64,000 nucleotides of DNA from Bicyclus anynana (taxonomy: Eukaryota; Arthropoda; Insecta; Lepidoptera; Nymphalidae), in assembly GCF_947172395.1 (NCBI RefSeq), contig NC_069097.1, positions 10,214,142 through 10,278,141 on the forward strand, written 5' to 3'. The number at the start of each line of letters is the position of its first letter. The first letter of the stretch is position 1. The notes beneath the pieces are model-generated. The model was not told where the DNA came from. It did no database searches and was given only the letters and a program-made list of their open reading frames with translations. The position numbers and the translations under genes were made by a program. This document shows, piece by piece, positions 1 to 10,919 of this stretch.

Positions 1-1
1 C

Positions 2-1066
2 TCATTTCAAAGTACCACAGATAATACTGATGGTATCAAATCTTTTTCTGATTTATATGAATCATTTCAAAATGATCATTTGTCAGATACTGCAGATGGT
101 ACTGAATATAAATGCATGAAATTGTCAAGTGTAATGAATCAGTCCCTAATTGGAATTACAAAGAAAATAAAGGATCTGATCGAATCAGATGTTTTAGAAA
201 TAAATAATGCTCCTTATATAGTAAGTAGCAATGTTAATAACATTAATATAGAAGAAACAAATGATTCTCTAGAAAAGTTAAGCATTAATCAAGAAGTCAA
301 TAAAAAGCAAGAAAAAAATTATTCTTCTGACAAATTAAGTAATAATATTATTGGGAATAAAGAAAAAACAAATGACTTAACAGATAAATTTAATAACAGT
401 GTAAATAGTATTAAAGAAAAAAGAAATAATTCTTCAGATAAATCATGTAATAGAAGTGCAGAAAAAAAAGGTTCTACAAATAAAATTAGTATTAACAAAA
501 AAAAACAAAGAAAAACAGAAAAACAACGAACTTCTGATGAATTAGGTAAAAATATTAATAAAAGTGAAGATAAAACAAATGATTCTACAGATAAACTAAG
601 TAACAACTTTCATGATACTAATGAAAATACATTCGCCAAAAGCAACAAACCACCTGTTCTATATACAGAAGATGATGATTCTGAAGGAAATTATATGCCA
701 ACATGTAACAGTTCATTTTCTAATAACAATATCCATTCAAAATTTAAAGTAAAAAGCTCTGCAAAAATGAGATCAGTTATGAGAAGCTCCAGAGAAACTT
801 CATGTAGTAGTTCTACTGAAGATATCCATATTATGACTAAAAATTCAAATAGAAAGACACATTCCAAAGTAAAAAATACACATATAAATAGTCAATCGAA
901 ATTAAATTGTTATCCACATTGTTCAACCTCTAAAACACAGAGTAAAGTTAATCCTAATAAAAAACATGTATCTGTCAACAAGTACAATAATTGGTACAAT
1001 GAATTGCAAATACGAGTAAAACAAATAGAATTAGCTATTTATATTGATGAATTAAGTAAATTATAA
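2..1066 (+). CDS. 3'-terminal exon of an unrecognised Ser/Asn/Lys-rich protein (5' truncated)
   Basis: The frame is open from base 2 without a stop, so this is the last part of a larger exon or gene that begins left of the window; no start codon is claimed. It ends with TAA at 1064-1066. The product (about 354 residues visible) is low-complexity and hydrophilic, rich in Ser, Asn, Lys, Asp and Glu. It has loose internal repeats around the motif NDSTDKLSNN (variants near 330-440 and 570-610), Ser-rich patches, and a more ordered C-terminus with WYNELQIRVKQIEL that could form a short helix or coiled coil. The last three residues are SKL, identical to a type 1 peroxisomal targeting tripeptide, though nothing else suggests a peroxisomal enzyme. 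I do not recognise the family. The next gene, TMX3, is on the opposite strand and converges on it. Confidence 0.6.
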   Translation, partial: SFQSTTDNTDGIKSFSDLYESFQNDHLSDTADGTEYKCMKLSSVMNQSLIGITKKIKDLIESDVLEINNAPYIVSSNVNNINIEETNDSLEKLSINQEVNKKQEKNYSSDKLSNNIIGNKEKTNDLTDKFNNSVNSIKEKRNNSSDKSCNRSAEKKGSTNKISINKKKQRKTEKQRTSDELGKNINKSEDKTNDSTDKLSNNFHDTNENTFAKSNKPPVLYTEDDDSEGNYMPTCNSSFSNNNIHSKFKVKSSAKMRSVMRSSRETSCSSSTEDIHIMTKNSNRKTHSKVKNTHINSQSKLNCYPHCSTSKTQSKVNPNKKHVSVNKYNNWYNELQIRVKQIELAIYIDELSKL

Positions 1067-2173
1067 GAACTTTATCTGTGATAATTTACCTCTTGTAAGA
1101 GATTGGTGTGAAGGTACGGAGTATTTGTTATTCTATTAAAGCAAAGCTTTGCAATTGTTTTGGTTATTATTTTTTAAATTACTGATTAGAACACTAAAAG
1201 ATATTTATGGAGTATGTTTTAATTTCCTTCCAGTTTTATGAATTACACCATTTACATTGGCGGAAAGTCGAAGCAAAATGTCGCTTTATGCAATGATGTT
1301 AAATACTGTTAGATGTGTTACTAGGTCATGAAACAACGAACTTTATTTAAACAAATAATACCTACATATCATCTACAATGTCGAGTTGTGTGTTCAGGAA
1401 GTGTAAAAACTATATATACATAAATAAATAATGGAATTAAAGACAAAATTGTGCATGTGTGCGCTCAGATTTATAGTCTATTATTCAGATCACTTTTTGT
1501 GCTGATTTTGTAGGGACGTAACCGATCTATGGTATAAAATTATCATTGGCTTTATGTATTTATTTTAATTTAATAAATATAAAAACTATTCAGTTCAACA
1601 TACTATGTGTATAAAATAACATGACGCTTTGCTTTGACTCTGACGCCAAATTAAATAAACGAGTTGTCATTGGTAATAGCTACAAGTATTTTCAATAACC
1701 TATCTATCTGTATTTTGATGTCTGTAATCCTAGGGTGTGCAAGTATTAAAGTAAATATAAAAGACTTCATAAGTGTAATACATATTTATTTGAGACTAGA
1801 TTATACACAAAAAAACAATAAACCAAAGTAAATATAAGTAAAATGTATAATAAATTGCTCAGCCAAATAATCACATAAGCATATTATGTATCGTAAATGT
1901 CAGTATAATATTTTAAAGTTTTAAGTATAAGTAGTAGCCTCATAGTAGAAATTCAAGATCCTCCCTAAAATTATCATCACATCTTATGTTTTCCTTGCTG
2001 GATGTGGGCTAAAGGTCGTAGCCGGGTGGGTCTAATGAGCTACAATCTTTATTCAAATTTCAAATACATACTCTTTATTTGTAGATGAATTGAAAAGTCC
2101 CATGTTGTACTTTTATATGGTTCAGGAAACACCAGAGGGACAGATTCCCTTTCAATGTGTATCTTAAACGAGA
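1067..2173. other. 3'UTR and intergenic DNA between the left-edge gene and a hAT-like element
   Basis: AT-rich sequence with no convincing reading frame. The first few hundred bases are probably the 3'UTR of the left-edge gene; AATAAA-type signals occur near 1420-1430. A dispersed repeat (1293-1545) lies inside it. Nothing else is recognisable. Confidence 0.4.
1293..1545 (+). repeat. Dispersed repeat, second copy at 14767-15059
   Basis: About 250 bp align well, with indels, to 14767-15059: both contain GTTAGATGTGTTACTAG, TGGAATTAAAGACAAAATT, GCATGTGTGCGCT and GATTTTGTAGGGAC in the same order. The copy at 14767 has an extra segment of about 45 bp near its start. No terminal repeats were found, so the class is unknown. 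Confidence 0.7.
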
Positions 2174-2181
2174 ATCTAGAC

Positions 2182-2610
2182 CATCGATTCTCAAAGTGGT
2201 TCAGGTGGAACCCCAGTCTACGGAAGACTCGGCGGTGTATATTGACGTTACATAAAAATGGGGGTTCACGATTCGTAAGCGGTAAGCGGGGTCTATGAAG
2301 AATAATCTGGTTTCATACCGAATGGGGAGTTTTCTAAATAAAAATAATTTGTGAATTGATTGCTTCCTTGTGTGCTATGAGTAGATAACAAAAATAAAGC
2401 TGGCTGTAATAACTTACTGCACAGATAATTAATTAATTCACTAATTCTTATTATTTTTTTTTAAACTGTTATGTCATGGTGGCTGTTTCGAAAATTTTCA
2501 TAGGTGAATCTAATCACATTTTTTGATCAGGATAGAAATTTAGCGGGGGGTCCACCGGAACCAGTTAAATTAAAAAGTGGTCTATGATGAAAAAAGTTTG
2601 GGAATCTCTG
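2182..2610. mobile_element. Non-autonomous hAT-like element with an 8-bp target duplication
   Basis: The element starts CATCGATTCTCAAAG and its other end, read inward, is CAGAGATTCCCAAAC, a hAT-type imperfect terminal inverted repeat. It is flanked on both sides by the same 8 bp, ATCTAGAC (2174-2181 and 2611-2618), the duplication length expected of hAT transposases. It is 429 bp long and holds no coding sequence. Confidence 0.8.
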
Positions 2611-2875
2611 ATCTAGACAGATAAGTAGGTACATGTAAAACACATGGTTGTATTGCACCTCTTACCTATGCCTGGTAGTAAGTACTATAATACAAAATTG
2701 TAAAGATGTAATAAGTTACAACAGAATAAAATCAGATAAACTTCATAAAAAGATTCTTATTAGGCTTATTTAGATATTTAATATACTAGCTAGTTGTTTA
2801 TTTCTAACATGCAGTGGTGTGCATAAGGTTTTTAAATAGGGTAGGCAGTAGGCACTATACTGTAGAAAATGGAAA

Positions 2876-3056
2876 ATTATAGCTTGGCAACTTCGTTCAT
2901 AACACTCCCAATGGTCCGCGCGGGCCGGGGGGCGTGTAGCGATGAATGAAAAGCTCACGACCGATGCACCGCGCTTCCCCGCACGCACGATTTCACACCC
3001 GCGCAGTCTCCCACCGTCACCCGCATATCATGGAAGTGTCATCAACGAACATGCCA
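2876..3056. mobile_element. TATAGCTTGGC-family inverted-repeat element, copy 1
   Basis: This copy begins TATAGCTTGGCAACTTCGTT and ends with the near-inverse AACGAACATGCCA. The interior is GC-rich with the family marks GTCCGCGCGGGCC and CGCATATCATGG. Seven more copies lie in this window (13336, 14296, 18634, 19993, 50138, 53803 and 62055). No coding capacity; it looks like a MITE. The superfamily is undecided because target duplications are unclear (TA is possible). Confidence 0.75.
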
Positions 3057-3649
3057 CATTAGTTATAACTATAACAATTACAGGGTATACAGTTTACAGG
3101 GCTCAGGGTAAGCACTGCATTTTTGCATCTATGATGTGCACGCCACTGCATACACGACATTTCCATTCAGCACTTACATGTTATAATCTAAGAACTTCAC
3201 ACTTAAAAAACATTCCTATATTCGACGCTTATAGTTAACTTTTTTAAATTGTACTCCAATGGCTGGTGAAAACTATAAACCATAGATTAAAGAAGACCAA
3301 CCATTTTTCATATATTTCTAGGTCCAGATCTAATCACTGAACTGTTAGAATGGCCAAATCAGGGTCATTTAACCAAATTTCAGTTTGATTGACAGTTACA
3401 AAATCAAGATATGGGCAAGTACCTACACTATAAAATGCACGGTTTCAACAAAAAATATTAACAATTGTGATTTATTATTATAAAATAATGTATTTTTCTT
3501 TAACATTTTAGACTCAAAATGGTTGGTCTCCTTTTCAAATTAATTTTCATTACTTGTGTAACGATAAGTTTGCAGGGAACAATCTGATTATTCGAATATA
3601 TGCTTTAAATTAACTTTGAACTATTTCAGATATAAATTTACATGAAGCT

Positions 3650-3828
3650 TTATTTAATTCTAATTTATTTTAAATGTAAATTATATTGTGTATAATATTA
3701 AAATATTTTGTTGGTAATTTGTAATTTTATAAAATAAAAACAATAACTGTACAAGGAACATAGTATCTATTCATATAAAATCGGGAACTAGCGAAAACCT
3801 ACAAAATTTTAAATACCCAGTTGATTTC
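3650..3828 (-). other. Probable TMX3 3'UTR
   Basis: AT-rich sequence directly downstream of the TMX3 stop. TTTATT on + at 3664-3669 is AATAAA on the gene strand and could serve as the polyadenylation signal. The true 3' end is not visible from sequence alone. Confidence 0.4.
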
Positions 3829-6800
3829 TTAATCCTTCTTTTCATGCGTTTCTGTAAATGAAATGAGACATACAGTAAAAAAAAAAGTTACGTTTATGGT
3901 ATAATTTAAATTTTCTGGAGTCCCTTAATTTTCAACTTTAAGTGTTTTAAATGGAAATCTTTTTTGGCGGTGTGATGCCAAATAGGCTCATAAAATATAT
4001 TTTGTTTTTTTGGCACCGCCTTCAAACCAATCAATAGAAAAGACAGGTAGATTATTTTTCGCTTTTCAGAGCAATGCATGCATACAAAAGATTGTTTTTT
4101 TGTTTTAGTGTGTCCTAGAAGCCAAGCAATTTCGTTCACTTATTTTGTTTTTAACACAAAATGACTGAACCGATTTTAGTGAAAATTAAATAAACCAATC
4201 TGGAAATAGACTCTATAAAAAAAAATTAAATTGGTTAATAAATGAAGAAGTTACAGAAGAAACATAAAAACATTCTCGTCGAATTGAGAACCTCCTCATT
4301 TTTTTGAAGTAGGTTAAAAAAGGGAAAATGTTTCCTTAGGCAAGATGAGAAGCGTAACTTTAGTTTGTTCTCATATGAAATAATCAGAAGTGGGATGGTA
4401 TGTAAACACGCGACCAATTACCTGTAACTATAATTACCTGTGATTTCTTCATCCTCATCAGCATCGAGTATGTCGGCACAACAGATCGAATAGCAGATAA
4501 GCGATAGGAAGCCCAACGGCAGGCCAAAGACGAGCGCAGTGAGCACCGGGTTGCCATGCCACATGTTTATCAGAGTGGTTCTCGTTTCAAAAAAGCCCCG
4601 ATACACATGGACCATCCAGTTGTTACCTCCGTACGTCTAAACAAGAGAAAAAGTTTGTCAACAACTCATATACGGTTCACTGTTGAACACGAGTCTCCTC
4701 TCAGCACGAGGGGCTATAGAGGCTAATACGGATTGGCAGACTTCAAACACATAGTGTATCTAGGAAATTTTTAGGTATGCAGTATTTTTCACGATGTTTT
4801 TCCTTCACCGTTTGAGACACGTGATATTTAATTTCTTAAAATGCACATAACTTGAAAAATTGGAGGTGCATGCCCCGAACTGGATTCGAACCTACGCCCT
4901 CCGAATCGAAGTCAGCTGGACTATCACGTCTCTATGAATATATAAGCTAAATTAGTTGTGAAATGTTTGACAATAAACAAATTAAAAGTCGAGGTATACA
5001 TTGCTCATTTTACATATAATAATAATTTCAGTTAATTTGTTCCTAAATTAATGACAATAAATTTGTTTATTAAGCTTCGATAATTAGATATCTTTTGGAT
5101 AACATTTTATGAAGAACTACTTTAAAATGAATTATGAAAGAATAAATTACATGCGCTATTTACATTCATTTTAAATTTGTTTGTTGATGAACATTTCTCA
5201 TCGATTTTGGCTTTAGTATAGATAGATAACTTTATTAATACGTGATAGTTGCGCACGTTACCGCCCTACCCAGCTCTGCTCTTTAAACATGGCACCCATT
5301 TTTTTTTAAATTTTTACAAGTTAGCCCTTCACTACAATCTTACCTGATGGTAAGTGATGATGCAATCTAAGATGGAATTGGGCAAACTTGTTGAAAATCC
5401 ACACTCCTTTCGGTTTCTACACGACATCATATCGGAACGCAATATTGCTTGGCGGTACGTCTTTACTGGTAGGGTGGTAACTAGCCATGGCCGAAGGGTC
5501 CCACCAGCCAGACCTGGACCAATTAAGAAAACTTCAATCGACCGAGCTAGGGATTGAACCAGGACCTCCGTTTTGTAAATCCACCGCGCATACTGCGTGC
5601 GCGGGTGAGGACTCGACCAAGTGGTTAGCCTCAGCGCGAGCGCGAACTCTACTATGTGGTTTGCCAATGTGAGTAAATGAAAAATTATTGTATTATAGCC
5701 AGCCCATTACACCATAACACAATAATAGTCTCAAAATATAAAAAAAAAATATCTTATTTTAAGGTAAATGTTTAGTTTCAGTAGCAATATACAGTATAAT
5801 GAAATACTACAAAACATTTGAAGAGACAGAGGAACACATCCAATGGCATGCACATTAAAACTCTGCATATCCTAACCAATGATTTGTTAATGTTTATACC
5901 CAATGCACTTTTTCCCAGTTTGTTTAAATTGCCTTGCAAGTGCATACCCTGATCAACAGCCTTATGCACGCCACTGATCACGTCCCTCCACCTCCTTTTT
6001 CTTTTATTCAGCTTCCTATATTTTATAAAACTAATGAAAAAAGTGGATTTGCCAGCTAAAATTGTAAAGAACTAATATTTTAAAATGTAGTGTACACAAA
6101 TTACAAAAAAATATAAATACTCACAGGTGCCACTTGTTTATGTATCTGGTCAAGAAACAAGGAGACCGCTTCAGGTGTCATTAACACGGGATCGTCATCT
6201 GGTATGTGGTGGTGGCTTGTGGTTGAATTGAGAACTATCAGATGTGGTACCGTCAACTCTGACATTGCTATTGTGTTTGCCAGTTCTGGGTTCCCCATCC
6301 AACCAAATTGGAAGTGACTGTGCAATTCCTGCTTATTACTTCTGCAAAGAATAATTATTTAATACTGTATTAAGGTTATCCGCAACAATAACTAGCCGAA
6401 CCAATCTCACTCACTGTACATAACTTTTTTTTTCATAGGGAGGGACATAATGGACAATTCATACCCACAGATCTGTAAATCACTGACTTCGGTATCAGAT
6501 ATCAATTTCTGGCCTCAAGAACATGCCATCAATATCAGAGCATTAAGATTGCACGGGGAGTGATGTTGCTTCCGACTGTATTACGTACATACAGTCTTGG
6601 CAACAATGACTATACATAAAAAATATTTTAATAAATAATAGAATCATATATATATTTTATATTGTTTAAAATTTAAATGAACTATATAAATAAATCCACA
6701 AATTACATTTAAAAATTAAATAATTTGGTTTTTAGTCAGTTTGCCATGTGATCATGAAGCCATATTACCTTATAATGCTTTCGATCATGTCCTTGAAGTC

Positions 6801-9405
6801 ACGTTCCGTCTGTGTTATTTCGTTGAGTTTATTCTCCAACACAACAGCTATTACTATATATTTTTCAGTGGCTAATAAGTCATTTATGTTTGATCTTGTG
6901 ATTTTTGGGAAAAATCCAAATCTCTCTGAGTTAACCCATTTATTTAGTGAATTATTTAAGGTTTCTCTGTCTTCCAGGACTTCTGGATTTGCTGTAATTA
7001 AACAAACACATTATTTTAAGACTAATAAAACAATGTTCTAACAACACTACTATTCTAACTACAGAAAACTTTGAAAATATACATTCAAAAGCTAGTGTAG
7101 TGTAAGAAATATTACTATAAAATAAATTTAGTGCCCCAACAGTTAGAATTCTTGATTGAATTGAACAAAAGAAACTCTTAAGCTAGTATTATATACATAC
7201 ATATATGTATATAAATTAATAAATTACGTACTTTAGATTCAGTTTTAATTTACTTACCTTTAAAATAAAAAGTCTCTTCCTCTTTATACACAAATACAGA
7301 TGAATCATTTGGAGGATTCAACTCATGTGCAATTTCATGAGATAAAGCATAAAACCAACTATGAGCCTGATATTTCTCTGCATGATTTGAAAACATTTCC
7401 TGTAACAACATCAATTAGTTATTTATCAATATTTATAATGAAACAGTTATAGGTAAAATTCTGTACATTCAAGATATTAGTTGAAAGGCAATTGATACTG
7501 AAACCACAAATATTTTTTGTCGTCAGTACTTTTTTTGACACTGAAACTACTGAATGAAAACAAATTAAACTTGTCACAATTTGAGATAGTTCAAAGAAGG
7601 TTATATATAATAATCAATAATTACCAATAAAAAAATACTCCATCTTATTTCTTTAGTTTTTGTGAGCAATTTTTAAAATATTTAAAAGCCATTTTTCTTG
7701 AATAATATTGAAAATTAATTACTGATGCGACAGTTCGTGCCGTACTGACTCGAGACTGTATTACTTTTTTCATTTTGTATTTGGAGCGGCTACGACACTA
7801 TAGAGTTCTGTATGCTCCATCTGTATATTACTGATTAATCTATGGCAGCCCAAACGGGCTCGATCCTCCGATAGTGAGCACACCGTAGCACATAAAACTT
7901 TATAAAACAAACTCCTTCACTGCTAATATCAATACATTTGTCACTTAGCTCCAAAACTTTAGACGAAGTTACTAGGTTTGGCCAAAACATAAGTAATAAT
8001 GTTTGGCTTTGAATCAGAATTTCAAAAAATTATACTACTATTAAAATATAATTGAAAATGTTGATATGTTACCCATAATGGTCCCTGTTGTTTGCCCACA
8101 TAACCAAAGAATATATTGTGAGTTTCTTTTAAGTAACCCAAACTGTCTGCATGTGATACTCTTTGCACAGCTGGTTGCACCATTCTCTTTGCATAGTTAA
8201 CCATGTCGTCCTTTAGTCTCTCTCCTGAATACTGATGCCAAAATTCACCTTTTATACTGTAAATACAGTAGAATAATAAGTCAAAATTCAATCACTAAAC
8301 TATAGTGAATCATAGTTTTAAGGACCCATTATTTTTTCTATCCTCTTGTAAATGCTATAAGAAGTAACACAGTAGTCTTACAAATCTATTTTATTTCATT
8401 CAAGCATTTCAGTAATCAAGTACATTTAATAATATGGCACTATTATTAAATGTACTTGATTGCCACACTACAGATATTATCAGTACACAGGTAGTGCTCT
8501 GCAGTAAACATTATATATAGTTTACTTTTGTTTGTTAAATTTCAAATATAAATTGATATATACTAATTTACTCTTTTATGCCGTAAATTAGATAGAAAGC
8601 TATCATAGCAGTCTTTAAGGTCAATAAAGTAAAATTTTAAAATACAAAAGGGCATATCTTTAACTCCTGTTTCTTAGAGCCCCCGCTCACTTAGAACTTT
8701 TAGTTGGCCGACTTAATCAGCGGATTATAGATGCCAACATGCCAACATCTGTCCAACTAAACCACGTACAATTAAAAAGTCGTCCACCTATCGATTAACT
8801 AAAAATTGTCAGTGAGCAGCCACCCTTAGAATTACCGTTTAGGGATTTGATATTTGTAATAGCTCAGTTACATTTGCGCCTCACTGGCCCTGCACTTCGC
8901 CTCGCGGCTCGTCTCGCCACTTGCGCGATAGTTTAAATGAGGTATAGACAAAACTTTGATAGAATAATAAATAATGAACAAGTACTTACAACATAATTGT
9001 AGGATAAGCTCTTACTTTGAAGTGAGTGGCTACAGCAGGAAATCGTGTACAGTCAACTTTGGCTACCTTGATGGGACTGCTGTATAAAGCCTGGGCAACG
9101 TGCGCCCAAACAGGTTCGATCCTCCGACAGTGAGCACACCATGGCGCATAAAACTTTACAAACCAAACTCCTTCGCCGCTAATATCAATGAATTTGTCAC
9201 TTAGCTCCAAAACTTTAGACGAAGTTACTACGTTTATACCTAAAATAAAAGACATTAATCAAACTAAAAGCTAATAGGAATTAGAACTTATGTATACTTG
9301 TTCTAATCTAATAAAATAAATGAATTACAAACATTCAGTTTACCGAAATAATTACGCATACTCACCTATTATAAATGTCAAAAATGGGCCTACGATAACA
9401 TTCAT
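3829..9405 (-). CDS. TMX3: TMX3-type protein disulfide-isomerase, membrane-anchored, ER (8 exons, 425 aa)
   Basis: Coding exons in transcript order: 9405-9366, 9239-8990, 8256-8073, 7399-7258, 6991-6769, 6341-6125, 4636-4438, 3851-3829. All have GT-AG borders and the phases agree. ATG is at 9405 and TAA at 3831-3829. Residues 1-18 form a signal peptide. A thioredoxin domain follows with active site WCAHC (residues 47-51; vertebrate TMX3 has WCGHC) and the cis-proline loop AYPTIML. Then come two redox-inactive thioredoxin-like regions containing HFQFGWMG and MSELTVPHLIVLN. A transmembrane helix spans about 383-405 (NPVLTALVFGLPLGFLSLI), and a short acidic tail ends ETHEKKD. The terminal KKD resembles the ER-retention end of vertebrate TMX3. 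The last exon is only 23 nt of coding sequence and was placed from its acceptor, phase and KKD ending. The family oxidises or isomerises disulfides in the ER lumen. Length is slightly shorter than the roughly 450 aa of vertebrates. Confidence 0.9.
4655..4945 (-). mobile_element. tRNA-derived SINE, family 1 (in TMX3 last intron)
   Basis: Reverse orientation. It contains the family body (GTTTGAGACACGTGATATTTA, TGCACATAACTTGAAAA, GCATGCCCCGAACTGG) and a tRNA-like head ending in a B-box-type GATTCGAACC and a TGATAGTCCAG segment. Relatives lie at 18220, 30548, 36375 and 45788. Interrupted and diverged. Confidence 0.7.
5300..5605 (-). mobile_element. tRNA-derived SINE, family 2 (in TMX3 intron)
   Basis: Reverse copy with the body TTACAAGTTAGCCCTT, TTTCTACACGACATC and GGTGGTAACTAGCCA, followed by the tRNA-like head (GGATTGAACCAGGACCTCC, AAATCCACCGCGCATAC). 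A complete forward copy with both internal promoter boxes is at 60172-60465. Bases past 5600 run on into degraded sequence. Confidence 0.75.
7848..7978 (-). pseudogene. Degenerate partial duplicate of TMX3 exon 2 inside a TMX3 intron
   Basis: About 131 bp align closely to 9104-9237, the first half of TMX3 exon 2. Translated in the matching frame it still reads VTSSKVLELSDK and RRIEPVW with no stop. The active-site region has changed from APWCAHC to VLRCAHY, so the second redox cysteine and the Trp-Pro are lost, and GEGVWF has become SEGVCF. It has no matching 3' half or donor. It lies between exons 3 and 4 on the same strand as the gene, so it is read as a decayed pseudo-exon. Confidence 0.8.
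8412..8463. repeat. Near-perfect palindrome in TMX3 intron
   Basis: Arms AATCAAGTACATTTAATAAT and its inverse are separated by a short TGGCAC-centred loop. It could be a foldback remnant; it sits between exons 2 and 3. Confidence 0.7.
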
Positions 9406-9599
9406 TGTTTTATAATCTTACAGTCTACACAATATATATAAATAACGTCGATAATTCGATTCCACCAATTTTTGTTTAAATTAAATAATTTGCAAAAAAT
9501 GCGAGAATTCCAAAGAACAATTCTTAAAATAAAATTGTAGGCCACAGAATATATATAACACTGCGTATCAAAGAGTATTTTCTATTTAATATAATCACT

Positions 9600-9866
9600 A
9601 GAGTTCCTTTCATTAAAGAAGTCTCGTGGCTAAAACCTAAACTAAAATTGACAGGGCACATACTTTAATGGGCCGTACGGACTACTATTTTAGTCGAGTA
9701 CGAACAATTTTTGGATATAACGCCCAAAAATCGTTTGTACTCGACTAAAATACTAAAGTCGTCCGAACTAGGCCTAAATGACATGACCGCCATTACCAAA
9801 TGACAATGAGGCGCCATTATGACATGAGCACTTCGTCTGGGGGACTTCTTTCATGAAAAGGACTAT
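9600..9866. mobile_element. Inverted-repeat element just upstream of TMX3, with internal palindrome
   Basis: Outer inverted repeats AGTTCCTTTCATTAAAGAAG and GACTTCTTTCATGAAAAGGA bound a segment whose core (9671-9774) is a second palindrome built on TTTTAGTCGAGTACGAAC. It begins about 195 bp upstream of the TMX3 start codon, so it lies in or beside that promoter. No coding capacity. Confidence 0.6.
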
Positions 9867-9942
9867 ACGTTATATATTGTTTGTTGGTGCTTGTCTCAGA
9901 CTGCTTCCACTTGGCACCACTTACACAGACGTCAAATAAAGG

Positions 9943-10486
9943 CTCGGACTAATTACCTAAGGTACTGCCCAACTAGACATTACCTCTCTGTCAAAGTATA
10001 AGATCAACGATCTAACGCATTTATATATCTATATAGAATCGATGTTTCATAGTTATAATCGATTTCGTCGTTTGTAGAGCTCCGTTAAAATCCTTTTTTT
10101 GTGTAGTTGAATAGTTTACAACTTCTAGTTTACTAAATGATAAAGTTACGTTTCATTTGTAAGTATTTCTAACTTATAAACTAACTATATGAAATTTGTA
10201 ATACAAACAATAACTAAAACAAATCGATTCATAAGCCAGAATAACAAAACATCAAACAAGTAATCGAATACTCGTAACAGACGATATCTTTGTCAAAGTT
10301 ATTGTGTGTAAAAACTACACGTGATAAAGTAATTCCAAATAGTTATGTGTAGTCTAAGGACAAAAAAATATCTTTTGGTGTTAGCTATTTTAAATTTTTG
10401 TTGGTTTATTTACTTCGTAAGTGACGGATAATTTTATTGGTGAATTTGGGTGTGATACTAGTCCAATAAAAAGCAATTAGTCTGAG
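9943..10486. mobile_element. hAT-like MITE of the CTCAGACYAATTA family (diverged copy)
   Basis: The ends CTCGGACTAATTA and AATTAGTCTGAG match the family defined by the complete copies at 25498-25809 and 59355-59659. Internal landmarks shared with those copies include GATCAACGATC, ATAGAATCGATG and TTTGTGTAGTT. No target duplication is recognisable here, so this copy is old or rearranged. Confidence 0.65.
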
Positions 10487-10919
10487 CATAAAACATATAT
10501 TGCAGAATTTCTTTGTCTCTATAAAGTAATCTTTTAGTCTACGTTGTATTTTCAATCATTATTTTATTTATAATCTATGATCTTACCACAGATGATTAGA
10601 ATCACAATCACATTTAAACATGATGTATTTTTAAATTTCATGATTTTCATGATTTTTGTTCATATTTCAAAATTTTGATGTACCTTCATTTATATTAAAT
10701 TGATAATTGATTAGATTATATTAAATAAATAAAATACATAACTAATAACTATGTATATATATATATTGATTAGGTATAACAAACGTGAAAAAAGTACTTT
10801 GTTTACGAAATAATAACCTAAAAAGTTTAAAAACTCGAGAAACTTGAAAAGAGTTCTGACACAAAATACATTTTAATCAAGTCGTAACTTTCACTGGTAA
10901 CGTCATTTATTCACGTCCC

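Noticed and set aside
3906..4139. 77-codon frame on - downstream of TMX3 exon 7 as a possible last exon
   Set aside because: It shows no resemblance to the TMX3 tail, while the micro-exon at 3829-3851 fits in phase and in its KKD ending.
7258..7399. HEIAH, an HExxH zinc-protease-like motif, in TMX3 exon 4
   Set aside because: It lies in a redox-inactive thioredoxin-like region with no downstream Glu ligand context; chance match.
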